Positions 17,001 through 24,980 of a DNA stretch of 64,000 bases are shown piece after piece. The notes below the pieces were generated by a model. It was given only the letters and a program-made list of their open reading frames with translations, ran no database searches and was not told the DNA's origin. Positions within the stretch are counted from its first letter, which is position 1. Every line of letters begins with the position of its first letter. Both the position numbers and the translations under genes were made by a program. This stretch comes from Candidatus Kuenenia stuttgartensis (GTDB lineage Bacteria > Planctomycetota > UBA11346): NCBI GenBank assembly GCA_945876185.1, contig CAMCMZ010000005.1, positions 1-64,000 of the forward strand, given 5' to 3'.

Positions 17001-19200
17001 GGTCGGCACCGAACAGATCACCCCAGCGCGTCTCGCGGGTGGCGACATCGCCGGAATACGAGCTGGTGAAACCATGCTGGATGAAGACGTGCGGGAACAG
17101 GTAGCCACGGCTGCCGTTGCGGGTGCCGATGGCGTTGATCCGGCATTCGACGCCGCCGTCGCGGAAGCTGGTGATCTTCAGCTTCCGGCCTGAAAGCTCG
17201 CGATGAGAGCTGTACTCGCGGACGAACGCGGTCAGCCCGGGCAGTTGACGATCCAGGTTCGCCCAGCGCAGCTGATCGGGTCGGTCGCCCGGCGTGCCCA
17301 CCAGGTTCCGGGGGTCGGCCGTAGTCGACAGGGTGGCGGCATTGAGGTACAGGCCGGCGATTCCGGCTTCGTGCTGATACCCGGTGTACCACCAGGATTC
17401 CGCATCGCTGACCAGCTCGGTCGGGGCGGCGTCCCAGGCCAGGCCGGTCTTGGCGCGCTGGAGCTTCTCGGCCAGGCCCGACATCAGGGTGTTGGTGAGC
17501 CAGGCCAGGTCGCCGCCCCAGGTGACGAAGAATCCGCCACTGACGCCGGCGAAGCGGTCGTTGCCGTCGCTGAGATCCACGCCGATCAGGTGGACCGGCA
17601 GCGGGGTACCGACTGCCCGGCGGAGGTCGAGCAGTGATTGCAGGTCGGCGATGCGATCGCGCAGGAGTCGCAGTTGGCGGTCGAGAACGGCACCGGTGGC
17701 GGGCACCACCGACCCGACCAGGGCGTCCTCTTCAGGGCTCAGGGGCTTGTTGGCGTCGAGCTTCTGCTGCGTCGTGCGCCAGCTGCGGTAGGGCGGATCG
17801 AGCGTGGCGACCTCCGCCTTGGCGGCGGCCACGGCGGCCTTCGCCTCGTCAAGATCGCGTTGGGTCACGGTGGCCTTGCCGGTCTTCAGCTGGCGTTCAA
17901 TTTCCACCTGCTGCTTGATCGCGGAGCCCATCCGGGTCCGGGCCCGGTCGAGGGGAACGAGCAATTCGTCGGCGCGCACGCCGGTGCAGATCGAAAAGAC
18001 GCGCCCCGGCAGGCGTTCGATGCCGAATTTGGATTCGCCGACCAGGGTCTGGGCCGGCGGCCGGGTCGCCTCACGCTGGGCGATCTCGGCGAGGAACCGC
18101 CGATTCACGTCCGCCTGCGCGAACTTCCCGCCGGCGAGTTCACCCGCGAGAACGGCCTTGAGACCCTCCACCTGCCACGCCTGCCGCTGGTTGAAGCGGA
18201 GCAGCGCCTCAAGGCGGTTCTCGTCTGCCGGCTTGAACGTGTCGTCGCGACCGCGATCGGTGACCAGGGCGCCGGTGATCTCGCGCAGCCCGCGCATCAA
18301 TTCGCCCCGACCGCCATGGAAGACCACCAGCACCTGGCGATTGGCCGGGGTCTTCACGAGTCCGGCGGTGAGCTCGAGCAACGTCGCCGCGTTCCACGCC
18401 CGGGTGGCACCCGGATTGGCCACCGGGCCGTTGGCCTCGTAGCCGGCAGCCAGGATCACCGCCTGGCGGGCCAGGCGCGCAGCCACCGCATCACCCGCCG
18501 CATCGCCTGCGGCCGCGGGCGCGGCCGGGATCAGGGCGCAGACGCTCAGCGCGGTGCGGGGCTCCCAGACCACGGTGGAACGCAGGGTGACCTCCTGGCC
18601 CTCGGTCCAGCCGGCAGGCAGCTCGCGCACGGCGAAACGCGGAAAAGGCAGGCTGATCGGCAACGACAGCGGGCCCAGGAGCGGACGGTCGAGACCATCA
18701 AGCCCGCGCACCACGATCGCCAGCGCCCCGAGCATGGCGGCGTTGGACCAGCCGTCGCGGCAGTCGGCCTCGAGCACGACGATGGCCCCGGCGACGGTCT
18801 TGCCCTTGAGATCCTGCAGCGTGCCGCGCCCGCCAAACAGCAACCGGCCGCGCAGGGTCTGGCCTTCGGTGCCGGCGGTGGCGGCATGGTTGGCTGCGAG
18901 CGGCGTCAGAGGAAGTTCGACCCCGCCCCCCGCCAGCACGCTGCCGCGATCCGCCTCCACGCTGACCGTCGTCCGCACCCGCTGCGGCTTCAGCCCGAGC
19001 GCAGTCAGGCGCTGTTCGATCAAGTGCGCCGCCGTGTCCGCCCCGGGCTGCCCCTGGCCGCGCTGGGGGATGGCGCACAGCGCCTCAGTGGTGGCCCGCA
19101 CCGCCGCCGGATCGATGACCTCGAGCGCCGGTTCCGCCGGGATCAGAAGCTGCGGGACAATCAGGGCCAACAGCAGCGCCAGTTTTGCCAAAAAGGTCAT
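14059..19200 (-). CDS. Giant FtsX-type ABC permease fused to an M28-like (degenerate) peptidase domain
   Basis: About 1713 residues. It begins with a signal/anchor (MTFLAKLALLLALIVPQLL) and an exported region resembling M28 aminopeptidase/PA-domain proteins (ALCAIPQRGQG.., AAHLIEQRLTALGLKP, KTVAGAIVVLE, later AWNAATLLEL). The usual M28 zinc ligands (H-x-D near 'GAHYDS') are not seen, so hydrolysis is doubtful. A coiled-coil-like stretch follows near the middle. From about residue 970 there are several membrane helices, then a periplasmic region and a C-terminal FtsX domain with three more helices. The ATG at 19200 gives the signal sequence; the open frame upstream runs through repeats into the next gene. 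It overlaps the OPT-like gene by four bases. Confidence 0.75.
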   Translation of the reverse strand: MTFLAKLALLLALIVPQLLIPAEPALEVIDPAAVRATTEALCAIPQRGQGQPGADTAAHLIEQRLTALGLKPQRVRTTVSVEADRGSVLAGGGVELPLTPLAANHAATAGTEGQTLRGRLLFGGRGTLQDLKGKTVAGAIVVLEADCRDGWSNAAMLGALAIVVRGLDGLDRPLLGPLSLPISLPFPRFAVRELPAGWTEGQEVTLRSTVVWEPRTALSVCALIPAAPAAAGDAAGDAVAARLARQAVILAAGYEANGPVANPGATRAWNAATLLELTAGLVKTPANRQVLVVFHGGRGELMRGLREITGALVTDRGRDDTFKPADENRLEALLRFNQRQAWQVEGLKAVLAGELAGGKFAQADVNRRFLAEIAQREATRPPAQTLVGESKFGIERLPGRVFSICTGVRADELLVPLDRARTRMGSAIKQQVEIERQLKTGKATVTQRDLDEAKAAVAAAKAEVATLDPPYRSWRTTQQKLDANKPLSPEEDALVGSVVPATGAVLDRQLRLLRDRIADLQSLLDLRRAVGTPLPVHLIGVDLSDGNDRFAGVSGGFFVTWGGDLAWLTNTLMSGLAEKLQRAKTGLAWDAAPTELVSDAESWWYTGYQHEAGIAGLYLNAATLSTTADPRNLVGTPGDRPDQLRWANLDRQLPGLTAFVREYSSHRELSGRKLKITSFRDGGVECRINAIGTRNGSRGYLFPHVFIQHGFTSSYSGDVATRETRWGDLFGADRIPFLPLKHPGIDYQGFKLVVSSYDYTPTGGIFATLTGKEIKLPVSSADTLSDQQPQLFLGRPRVLYQIQEPRLGISLSEIRPLSASSDADPPFVRTEVGGGHAVCFTDPQVRLRVIGGATKNSKQMVLTGQDEPGRTPGAATVKGIAGTTLSQFTPVDVARDMLVLNEERLSRLRRNGIDSESLVALQSKGERHYTAAKQALAAADWPRAQGEAQAAWGYAGRAYPSVLATANDVVRGLVVLLLFAIPFAIVCERLFIAGATIARKVTGFAAFMIGVFLFFYFFHPAFALATTPMVIFLAFLILLLSAAVIGIVANRFELEMQHVRMASLGQHTADVSRLGTLVATLGLGISNMRRRKLRTALTTSTVVLMTFILLTFASFAPSLSATRINLDEAPPYQGILLRHNGWAPMDEAIIKRAQAWTGDFDILPLRWIQTRPRQPKIPVYAGTPTNAAETSPGKTPVQTASSFVSGVIGCVAGDPTRADQALVRGALNRPDSLRGFPAGAEAGTWLFLPEELLQRLGIQPGDPVRLAGLEFKAGVIDPKALNAATQIGGENITPLALEGFDDKNEDLSKRMNQLDASGTPTSEQTSVTHLGPGSVAVVHEAVAQRLGGTLRALSLVPRRPMPGRAEIDLPASADAIAQEVAMTLRVGHNSESYLYTAIGSLSVAGLGGVLVPLILGGLIIFSTMLNSVAERGREIFIYASLGLAPIHVAALFLVEAGIYAILGGLGGYILAQFIVSGLGVAAGLGWGVQPDLNYSSFTAVATILLVMATVLLSALYPAIVASRAANPGTADFKLPEPDGDSIAIEFPFTVAKRDIRGLTAFLKAWFDANTEASTGCFTAAEARAEHGGDASAPRHAVEAKVWLAPFDLGISQRFRLDAAPTDMKAIYGLKVRIDLLSGQRSNWCRANLAFMKVLRLQFLVWRTLSPETTDRYRALGGDADAARRLADGTHTKAEATATAGTAPALAPTAKAHA

Positions 19201-19260
19201 GCCCGCCTGAGGTAAAGAACCGCGAGGAAGGCTAGAATTCAGCACCTGCCGCAGCGACCA

Positions 19261-19447
19261 GGAAAACGGCGAGGGCACCCCAGATGCAAGGCGGAAGGAG
19301 GGAGTTGGGCAGCGCCGCGTCCGGACAGGTGTGGCCACACGGTTACTTGACCACGATGAAGCAACCAGATTTTCCAACCCGGTTCGGGGGCGGTACGAAA
19401 CACCTGTCCGGATGCCGAGAGTCGACGACCAACGAAGCAGCTGGGGT
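19261..19447 (-). repeat. Family 1 element, interrupted/degenerate copy B'
   Basis: The left part (19261-19316) matches copy B including its left arm GGAAAACGGCGA. The right part resumes at about 19421 with CGACGACCAACGAAGCAG and a GGGGTGA box. In between is a 99-bp insertion (next entry). The expected right arm TCGCCGTTTTCC is missing and replaced by an A-rich sequence, so the outer stem cannot form. The copy looks like the product of duplication and later insertion. Confidence 0.65.
19317..19415. mobile_element. 99-bp MITE-like insertion with 16-bp terminal inverted repeats
   Basis: GCGTCCGGACAGGTGT (19317-19332) is complementary, with one mismatch, to ACACCTGTCCGGATGC (19400-19415). The inner edge carries the perfect palindrome GTGTGGCCACAC (19329-19340). 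It interrupts a family 1 core near its central hairpin and appears to replace a few bases; no clear target duplication is visible. No protein is encoded, so a transposase would be needed in trans. Confidence 0.55.
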
Positions 19448-19497
19448 GAAAAAACCATGCGAGGAAGGCAGGAATTCAGCGCCTGCCGCAGTGACCA

Positions 19498-19601
19498 GGA
19501 AAACGGCGAGGGCACCCCAGATGCAAGGCGGGAGGAGGGAGTTGGGCAGCGCCCAATGACCGACGACCAACGAAGCAGATGGGGTGACATCGCCGTTTTC
19601 C
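19498..19601 (-). repeat. Family 1 stop-proximal element, copy B
   Basis: Read on the minus strand, GGAAAACGGCGA (19601-19590) starts three bases after the TGA of the FtsX permease gene and pairs perfectly with TCGCCGTTTTCC (19509-19498). The core (19589-19510) is again 80 bases. Relative to copies A and C, the inner arms change from GCCCCA/TGGGGC to ACCCCA/TGGGGT, a compensated base-pair change. The central hairpin is TTGGGCGCTGCCCAA. Confidence 0.85.
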
Positions 19602-19604
19602 GAT

Positions 19605-21536
19605 TCATAGATCGATTCGCATGGCTTCGATGGGTGCCATCCGCGAGGCCTGCCAGGCAGGCAGCAGCGCACCGAAGATGGCGAGGCCAAGACCGCAGGC
19701 GGCCGAGATTCCCAGCACGACCGCCAGGTCGCCGGTCGGGAAGGCGCTCCAGAAGGCGCTGCCGAAGCGCAGGCCGGCCTGGAGCACGACCAGGAACAGG
19801 CCGAAGACGCTGCCCACCGCGGCGCCGACCACGCCCATCGCTGCCGATTCGATGATGAACGCCTTGAGGATGAAATTGTCCTGGGCACCCAGGCACTTCA
19901 TGGTCGCGATCTCGCGGAAGCGCTCGGTCACCGCCATCATCATGGTGTTGACGATGCCGACCACGCAGACCAGCAGCGACAGCACCACGAGCCAGAAGGT
20001 GCGCGTCTGCGACGCCTCGGGCTCATAGCCCATGGTCGAGAAGGTGTTGGTGAGCACGGTCGCCTTGCGTCGGGCGGTGAGATCCGCCCTGAGTTCGGCC
20101 AGCGCCTTGGCCCCGGACACCTGATCGCCACCGGTGAGGGCCTGGACCAGGGCGGCCTTGACCTTGTCCGCCGCCGAATCGCTCAGAAGCGAACCGTCTT
20201 CGACCGCCGCGAGAGTGAGCAACCTGGCCGGAACCGGCTGCCGCGACCGGATCACGCCCGGAAAGGCGGCTTCGAGAAGAATCCGGTTGAGCCGGGTCAG
20301 CTTGCGTTCCGACAGCCGGTTGAGGTTCTGCTTGAGCAGCGGGGCCGCATCCGGGTGCAGCTCCATGGTGAAGACATCCTTGGCATAGAGCTGCGGCCTG
20401 GCCAGGGCGCGGTTGAGCTGGTCGAGCACCGCGTCGAGCGCGGGCGCTGGCTTTCCCGTCGTTGCTGGTGCCGGTGTCGCCGTGTCTGCCGTCTCTGTCG
20501 TGACTGCAAAGCGGGCGAGGCCGGGTTGCAGCTGCGCCAGCCGCTTGCCGGCGGTCTTGCCCTCGGCTTGGCATTGCCGCGCGAATTCCTTGATGAATCC
20601 CGGCTGATCGAGGTCTTCCGGCACCAGCAGCGATTGGTCTGTGCGGCGGAACCCGGCCAGGACCTGGTCGGCCGTGGTGCGCAGGCGTTCGCGGCCGAGC
20701 TGATCCACCAGCGCCTGGCGCTCGGCGGCGCCCTGCCGCGGCAGCACCTGGCCGAGCGGCAGGCCGACCTGGACCAGGCGGGCGTTGTCGGCACCGGCAA
20801 CGACCAGGCGCAGCACTTCCTCCGGACCGCCGGCGGACTTGACCTGCTCCAGGCGGCGGTGTTCGGCCGCGACCAGTCGTTCCACCGCCGCCCGCACCAG
20901 GGCGGTCTTGCCGGCCAGGGCGGTCAGGCGTTCGGCGGTGAAGGGGAAGCGCACGCCCTTAAAGGTCTTGGCCGTCGCCAGGGCGTCTTTAGCCGCGTCC
21001 GGTGCATCAAGGTGGAGCAGCCAGTCCGTCACGTCGCGATTATGGGTCAGCAGGTAGACCTGGGTCGCCTTGAGCCCGTCGATCCAGCGCGCCAGGCGGT
21101 GCAGGTCGGCCGCAGCGGCCGGATCTGCTGCCGGAAAAGGCGGCTTGGCGGTATTGGCGGTACCAGCGGTATTGGCGGTATCAGCAGCGAGGCTGGCCTC
21201 CCACTGCGTCACCTCCGCCGACTGGTCCGCGATCAGGCCGAGCAGGACCAGCGGGGAGCGGGCTTTTTCCAGCACGGTGCGCACCGCGTGCGAGGCGCGC
21301 TCCGGCGCAGTCTGGGCCCGATGGCCGTTCCATACTGCGCGGATGCTGGCGCTTTCACCCAGGACAACGAGAAGGAACGCGACCGCGAGCACGACCGACG
21401 ACACCGTGACCAGGCTGCGCGCCAGGCGCACCCGGATCGAAGTCCAGGCGACTTGGAACGCGACCCTGAGCGGCAGGCGATGCGGGGCGCCGATGCCGCC
21501 CACCGTCCGCCGTGCGGCCGCGACCGGCCCGCTCAC
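19605..21536 (-). CDS. FtsX/MacB-type ABC transporter permease
   Basis: A 643-residue permease. It has an N-terminal membrane helix (SLVTVSSVVLAVAFLLVVLG), a periplasmic domain of about 430 residues with Ala/Thr low-complexity (TANTAGTANTA) and helical stretches, then three C-terminal helices (TFWLVVLSLLVCVVGIVNTMMM, then VGAAVGSVFGLFLVVLQ, and a last one before LPAWQASRMAPIEAMR). 'MAVTERFREIATMKCLGA' and 'ASRMAPIEAMR' are hallmark FtsX/MacB permease motifs. It probably pairs with the peptidase-fused permease as a heterodimer driven by the ATPase at 11258. It overlaps the PqqD-like gene upstream by four bases. Family 1 DNA sits between it and the next operon gene. Confidence 0.85.
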   Translation of the reverse strand: MSGPVAAARRTVGGIGAPHRLPLRVAFQVAWTSIRVRLARSLVTVSSVVLAVAFLLVVLGESASIRAVWNGHRAQTAPERASHAVRTVLEKARSPLVLLGLIADQSAEVTQWEASLAADTANTAGTANTAKPPFPAADPAAAADLHRLARWIDGLKATQVYLLTHNRDVTDWLLHLDAPDAAKDALATAKTFKGVRFPFTAERLTALAGKTALVRAAVERLVAAEHRRLEQVKSAGGPEEVLRLVVAGADNARLVQVGLPLGQVLPRQGAAERQALVDQLGRERLRTTADQVLAGFRRTDQSLLVPEDLDQPGFIKEFARQCQAEGKTAGKRLAQLQPGLARFAVTTETADTATPAPATTGKPAPALDAVLDQLNRALARPQLYAKDVFTMELHPDAAPLLKQNLNRLSERKLTRLNRILLEAAFPGVIRSRQPVPARLLTLAAVEDGSLLSDSAADKVKAALVQALTGGDQVSGAKALAELRADLTARRKATVLTNTFSTMGYEPEASQTRTFWLVVLSLLVCVVGIVNTMMMAVTERFREIATMKCLGAQDNFILKAFIIESAAMGVVGAAVGSVFGLFLVVLQAGLRFGSAFWSAFPTGDLAVVLGISAACGLGLAIFGALLPAWQASRMAPIEAMRIDL

Positions 21537-21904
21537 GCGGACCTCCGTGCGACGGCGACCGGTTCCAGCACCGCCAGGTTGCGGACCAAGAGCATGCGCA
21601 GGAAGTCGCCGAGCGCGGTTTCAGCCTCGCGCCGACTCAGTTTCAGGTGATTTGCCAGGGCCCAGGCGAGTTCGCCCAGGGAACGGCCATCAAAGCGTTC
21701 GACCACCCAGGAACCGATGTCATCGAGTTCGATTTCGGTACGGTCGGCCAGGCGCATGAATCGGGCCAGGAGGCGCATCAGCGCCCCACGCCGGTACGGC
21801 GCCGCCCGCAGGCGGACCACCCCAGGCGCGGCAACAACGGATTCGACCCCGGGAGCGAGCCGGGGGATGGTCGAACCAGGATCGTGGGCTGGGCCGCTCG
21901 GCAT
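21533..21904 (-). CDS. PqqD-like (RiPP recognition element-type) small protein
   Basis: A 123-residue protein whose C-terminal ~80 residues resemble PqqD: MRLADRTEIELDDIGSWVVERFDGRSLGELAWALANHLKLSRREAETALGDFLRMLLVRNLA. In PqqD-family proteins this winged fold binds leader peptides of ribosomally made peptides. Here no radical-SAM enzyme or obvious precursor peptide is adjacent; the neighbours are exporter permeases. Its stop overlaps the permease start (ATGA), so it is the first gene of the operon and translationally coupled. The N-terminal ~40 residues are weakly supported and the start could be internal (Met at about residue 43). Confidence 0.7.
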   Translation of the reverse strand: MPSGPAHDPGSTIPRLAPGVESVVAAPGVVRLRAAPYRRGALMRLLARFMRLADRTEIELDDIGSWVVERFDGRSLGELAWALANHLKLSRREAETALGDFLRMLLVRNLAVLEPVAVARRSA

Positions 21905-22130
21905 GCAGAAGGGTCCTGAAGGCTTTGGTCTACGACTGGGAGGCGGCAGCGTTGTAGCCTTCCTCGGTCCAGCAAGGCCAGATCCACGCGGTGATGGATC
22001 TATGCACCGGCCGTCGCATGGGTGGGCACCAAAGCTGAGCTCGTCACCCGCACGCGGGTACCCGGGTCAGGACGCAGGTCCCGCCTGCATCAGCTTCTTT
22101 CGTCCGGCCAGTCCCGTACCTTCGCTGGCG

Positions 22131-22883
22131 ATGGCCGATCCCGTCCTCTACATCGCCGGCGACGTGCACCTGGGCGAATTCGGCGGCGGCTTCCCGGCCT
22201 GGCTCGACGTGCTGGCGACGCGCTCGCCGGCGCGGCTGGTCCTCCTCGGCGATCTGGTGGAGTTCTGGCTCGAATCCGCGTCGTCCGTCGCCCGCCATGC
22301 CGAGGTGCTGACGCGCATTCGCACGCTCGTCCGGCGCGGCTGGCGCGTCGATCTCGTGCGCGGCAACCGCGAACTCGCGGCCGGCCGGCAACTGGCATGC
22401 GCGTCAGGTTGCCGCATGCACTGGCCGGCGCTCGACCTCGCCCTCGGGCCGGTGCGCCTGCGCATCGTCCACGGCGACCGGCTCTGCCACGATCCCGGCT
22501 ACCATTTCTATGCGGCGCTGGTGCGTTCCTTCCCCTTCGCGTGGTGGCAGCGCCTGCATCCTGCCTGCATCCAGGAGACCGTCGCGCTTTGGCTGCGCGG
22601 GCGCAGCAAGCAGAAGCGGGCCCGGCGCCTCGCGGCACCGCAGCGCCGGCCGCGGGTGTTCCTTGATGCGCGCCGCATCGTGGCCAGCGCACGCGGTTGC
22701 GACCGCCTGATCGCCGGCCACATCCACGCCGCCTGGACCCGCCAGATCCGTGGCGTCGACCTCACCCTGGTCGGCGACTGGCCGGGCCGCGCCGGCCACT
22801 GGCTCGAAGGTTTCGCCGACGGACGCCTGGAACCGCGCCGCGAGGATTTCGCCGGCCCACCCGCCGCTGGACCAAACCCATGA
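22131..22883 (+). CDS. LpxH-like metallophosphoesterase (UDP-2,3-diacylglucosamine hydrolase type)
   Basis: A 250-residue calcineurin-like phosphoesterase with the LpxH motif order. The motifs are GDVHLG (Asp/His), GDLVEFW, RGNRE (LpxH has GNRD; here Asp is Glu), IVHGDRLCHDPGY and GHIHAA. The SKQKRARR segment lies where LpxH has its substrate lid. LpxH removes UMP from UDP-2,3-diacylglucosamine in lipid A synthesis at the inner membrane. The Gly-Asn-Arg signature favours LpxH over generic phosphoesterases, but the Glu replacement leaves some doubt. The ATG at 22131 places motif I at the N-terminus. It overlaps queE by four bases. Confidence 0.75.
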   Translation: MADPVLYIAGDVHLGEFGGGFPAWLDVLATRSPARLVLLGDLVEFWLESASSVARHAEVLTRIRTLVRRGWRVDLVRGNRELAAGRQLACASGCRMHWPALDLALGPVRLRIVHGDRLCHDPGYHFYAALVRSFPFAWWQRLHPACIQETVALWLRGRSKQKRARRLAAPQRRPRVFLDARRIVASARGCDRLIAGHIHAAWTRQIRGVDLTLVGDWPGRAGHWLEGFADGRLEPRREDFAGPPAAGPNP

Positions 22884-23527
22884 CTGCTGCCCGCACCTAT
22901 CAGGTGAAATCCATCTTCGGCCCCACCGTGCAGGGCGAGGGGATGCACGTCGGCCAGCCCTGCGTCTTCCTGCGTCTGGCCGGCTGCAATGCCTGGGATG
23001 GCCGCGTTGAAACCCGCGCCGCCAGCGCGTGCCCCTACTGCGACACGGATTTTCGCGGCGGCGAGGCGCTTGATCTCGACGCGATCCTGGCCCGCTTGCA
23101 TGCGCTCATCCCGCCACGGGTCGATCTCGGGTGCGTCCTCAGCGGCGGCGAACCGCTGCTCCAGGCTGACGCGGCGCTGCTGGCCGCCCTCGGCGCCGCC
23201 TTCGCCTGGGTCGACATCGAAACCAACGGCACCCGGCTCTGTCCCTCGCGCCCGGCCAATGTCTTTTTGTCGTGCAGCCCGAAGCGCATTCCGCACCAGC
23301 CGGTCGTTTGCGAACCCGACTGGTGGAAGGTGCTCATCCCGGACCAGGAGCACTTTCTCGATGGTGCCCTGGCGAGCGGCCAGCCGGTGTTCGTCCAGCC
23401 CACCTGTTCCGACTCGGGCCCCGAGGGAGCGATCTACCGCGCCAATGTCGCACGTTGCCTGGAACTCTGCTTCACCCGGGGCTGCCGATTGAGCCTGCAG
23501 ATCCACAAGTACCTGGACATCCCCTGA
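22880..23527 (+). CDS. queE: 7-carboxy-7-deazaguanine synthase (radical SAM)
   Basis: A 215-residue radical-SAM enzyme making 7-carboxy-7-deazaguanine from 6-carboxytetrahydropterin in queuosine/7-deazapurine biosynthesis. The N-terminal KSIFGPTVQGEGMHVGQPCVFLRLAGCN is the QueE signature. The cluster motif is C36-x14-C51-x2-C54, the expanded form described for QueE, not the usual Cx3Cx2C. Further support comes from LSGGEPLLQ, DIETNG and the C-terminal LQIHKYL. The ATG overlaps the stop of the LpxH-like gene (ATGA). No queC/queD genes are in this window. Confidence 0.92.
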   Translation: MTAARTYQVKSIFGPTVQGEGMHVGQPCVFLRLAGCNAWDGRVETRAASACPYCDTDFRGGEALDLDAILARLHALIPPRVDLGCVLSGGEPLLQADAALLAALGAAFAWVDIETNGTRLCPSRPANVFLSCSPKRIPHQPVVCEPDWWKVLIPDQEHFLDGALASGQPVFVQPTCSDSGPEGAIYRANVARCLELCFTRGCRLSLQIHKYLDIP

Positions 23528-23531
23528 ACGC

Positions 23532-24116
23532 TCAGCGGTGCACCGGCCACGAGGTCACCTCGACATAGCGCGGCACGCGGTTGTCCACGCTGCGGCACAG
23601 CGCCAGGCGATCGAACGTGCACGGCCCCCAGTCGGCGCCGACGTGGGCTTCCAACAGGTGCGGCCAGTCGCGGTAGAGCGGCAGCTTCGCCGCTGCACGC
23701 GCATCGAGTCGGCCCGGCCGGCAGAGCGTGATATGGGGCTGGAACTGCGGATTCGCCGGCATTTCCAGGCAATCGACGAGATCCTGGTGCAAGCTGCGGC
23801 ATTGTTCGTCGGGATCGGCGACGACGGCGAAGACCGCGCGCGGTTCAGTCGTGCCGCCGGTCGCAGCCAGGCCGGCCAGGCGTAAGTCGGCCACGCGCAC
23901 GGCCTCTGCGACCTCGGCGATGGCGGCCGGGATCTGGGCCAGCTCCTCGTCGTCCGGCGTGCCCAGGTAGACGGCGGTCAGGTGCAGGTCGTCGGCGTGG
24001 CTCCACGTCGCCGGCAGATCCCACTGCTTCAGCCGATCTGTCACGGCGCAGAGGCGATCCAGGGTGGCGTCGTCGGGCATGAGGGCGAGGAAGGCGTTGT
24101 TCGGCAGCGTGGGCAT
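23532..24116 (-). CDS. thpR: RNA 2',3'-cyclic phosphodiesterase (2H superfamily, ThpR)
   Basis: A 194-residue member of the LigT/2H phosphoesterase family. Both catalytic histidine motifs are visible: H45-L-T in DDLHLTAVYLG and H-I-T in PHITLCRPG near residue 135. The N-terminus NNAFLALMPDD matches the family's 'FxAi.pp' strand. These enzymes hydrolyse 2',3'-cyclic phosphate RNA ends (and ligate in reverse). The ATG at 24116 is preferred; the longer frame adds a low-complexity leader. Convergent with queE, four bases apart at the 3' ends. Confidence 0.85.
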   Translation of the reverse strand: MPTLPNNAFLALMPDDATLDRLCAVTDRLKQWDLPATWSHADDLHLTAVYLGTPDDEELAQIPAAIAEVAEAVRVADLRLAGLAATGGTTEPRAVFAVVADPDEQCRSLHQDLVDCLEMPANPQFQPHITLCRPGRLDARAAAKLPLYRDWPHLLEAHVGADWGPCTFDRLALCRSVDNRVPRYVEVTSWPVHR

Positions 24117-24233
24117 GGGCGCAGCCTCGCCGGCAGTGCCCATGTCGCCAGAGCGGGCGGGCCGCCAGCCTGGGCGGGTGCGGATCCTGCACCGCTGTCC
24201 TTGCGTCATCCGCGCCAGCGGAAGCATGCCGGT

Positions 24234-24980
24234 ATGCCAACGATCTGGGCGTTATCCGACCTGCACCTCTCGACCTCCGGGTCGAAGCCGATGGATGTCT
24301 TCGGCGACCATTGGGACGACCACGCCGGGCGCATGGCCGCCGCCTGGGACGCCTGCGTCGCGCCCGACGACATCGTGCTGTCGCCCGGCGATTTCAGTTG
24401 GGCCAACAAGCCGGCCGAGGCCGCCGGCGATCTCGCCTGGTTGGCGGCGCGGCCGGGCCACAAGGTCATCACCAAGGGCAACCACGACCATTGGTGGCCG
24501 GGCAGCCACGCCAAACTGAACGCCCTGCTTCCGCGCCACACCCATGCGGTGAAGAAGACCGCCGCCATCGTCCAGGGCGTGGGCTTCTTCGGCGCGCGCG
24601 GCGGCGACTTCGCCGCGCTGAAACGCTACGGCGACACCCGCAGCGACGCCGACATCGAAGCCTGGCTCGCGCGCGAGGAAGCCGAACTCGTCCAGTCGAT
24701 CGCCGCGCTGGACAAACTCGAAACCGATCGCGGAGCGCCAACCGCCCTGCGCGTCTGCCTCTTCCACTACCCGCCGATCCCGCCAGGCCGCAGCAGCAGC
24801 CGCTTTAGCACGCTGATCCGGGCCGCGCGTGCGCGCTGGTGCATCTATGGCCACCTGCACGGAACCGAGGTGGGCGCGGCCAAGGTCGAAGGCGAGTTCG
24901 ACGGCGTCGGCTACCGCTGCGCCAGTTGCGATCAGGTCGGGTTCGCGCCGCTGAAGGTGTGCGAAATTCCCGGCGTCTAG
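24234..24980 (+). CDS. Calcineurin-like metallophosphoesterase
   Basis: A 248-residue protein with all metal motifs: SDLHLS (Asp9, His11), SPGDFSWA, KGNHDHWW, LFHYPPIP and GHLHG. The WALSDLHLS...DHW opening and the GNHDHWWPG form match the uncharacterised family of putative phosphohydrolases found widely in bacteria; the substrate is not known. Cytoplasmic. The start is the ATG at 24234, which puts motif I within ten residues of the N-terminus. Its last four bases overlap the end of the convergent ABC-F gene. Confidence 0.85.
   Translation: MPTIWALSDLHLSTSGSKPMDVFGDHWDDHAGRMAAAWDACVAPDDIVLSPGDFSWANKPAEAAGDLAWLAARPGHKVITKGNHDHWWPGSHAKLNALLPRHTHAVKKTAAIVQGVGFFGARGGDFAALKRYGDTRSDADIEAWLAREEAELVQSIAALDKLETDRGAPTALRVCLFHYPPIPPGRSSSRFSTLIRAARARWCIYGHLHGTEVGAAKVEGEFDGVGYRCASCDQVGFAPLKVCEIPGV

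Larger units (their letters stand above)
19222..19553. repeat. Imperfect direct duplication (about 95 bp, 237 bp apart) built around family 1 ends
   Basis: The block starting GCGAGGAAGGC at 19222-19316 recurs at 19459-19553 with only a few differences, including the stretch up to GTTGGGCAGCGCC. The first block continues into an interrupted family 1 copy; the second is the left half of intact copy B plus its flank. The duplicated DNA fills the 404-base gap between two operon genes. No coding potential is apparent. Confidence 0.75.

Noticed and set aside
19201-19896. N-terminal extension of the giant permease through the repeat region
   Set aside because: The frame is open to 19896 but runs through repeats into the neighbouring gene; the ATG at 19200 gives a proper signal sequence.
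21145-21190. Short repeat GGCGGTATTGGCGGTA as a regulatory element
   Set aside because: It is inside the permease coding sequence and encodes a TANTAGTANTA low-complexity stretch, so it is explained by the protein.
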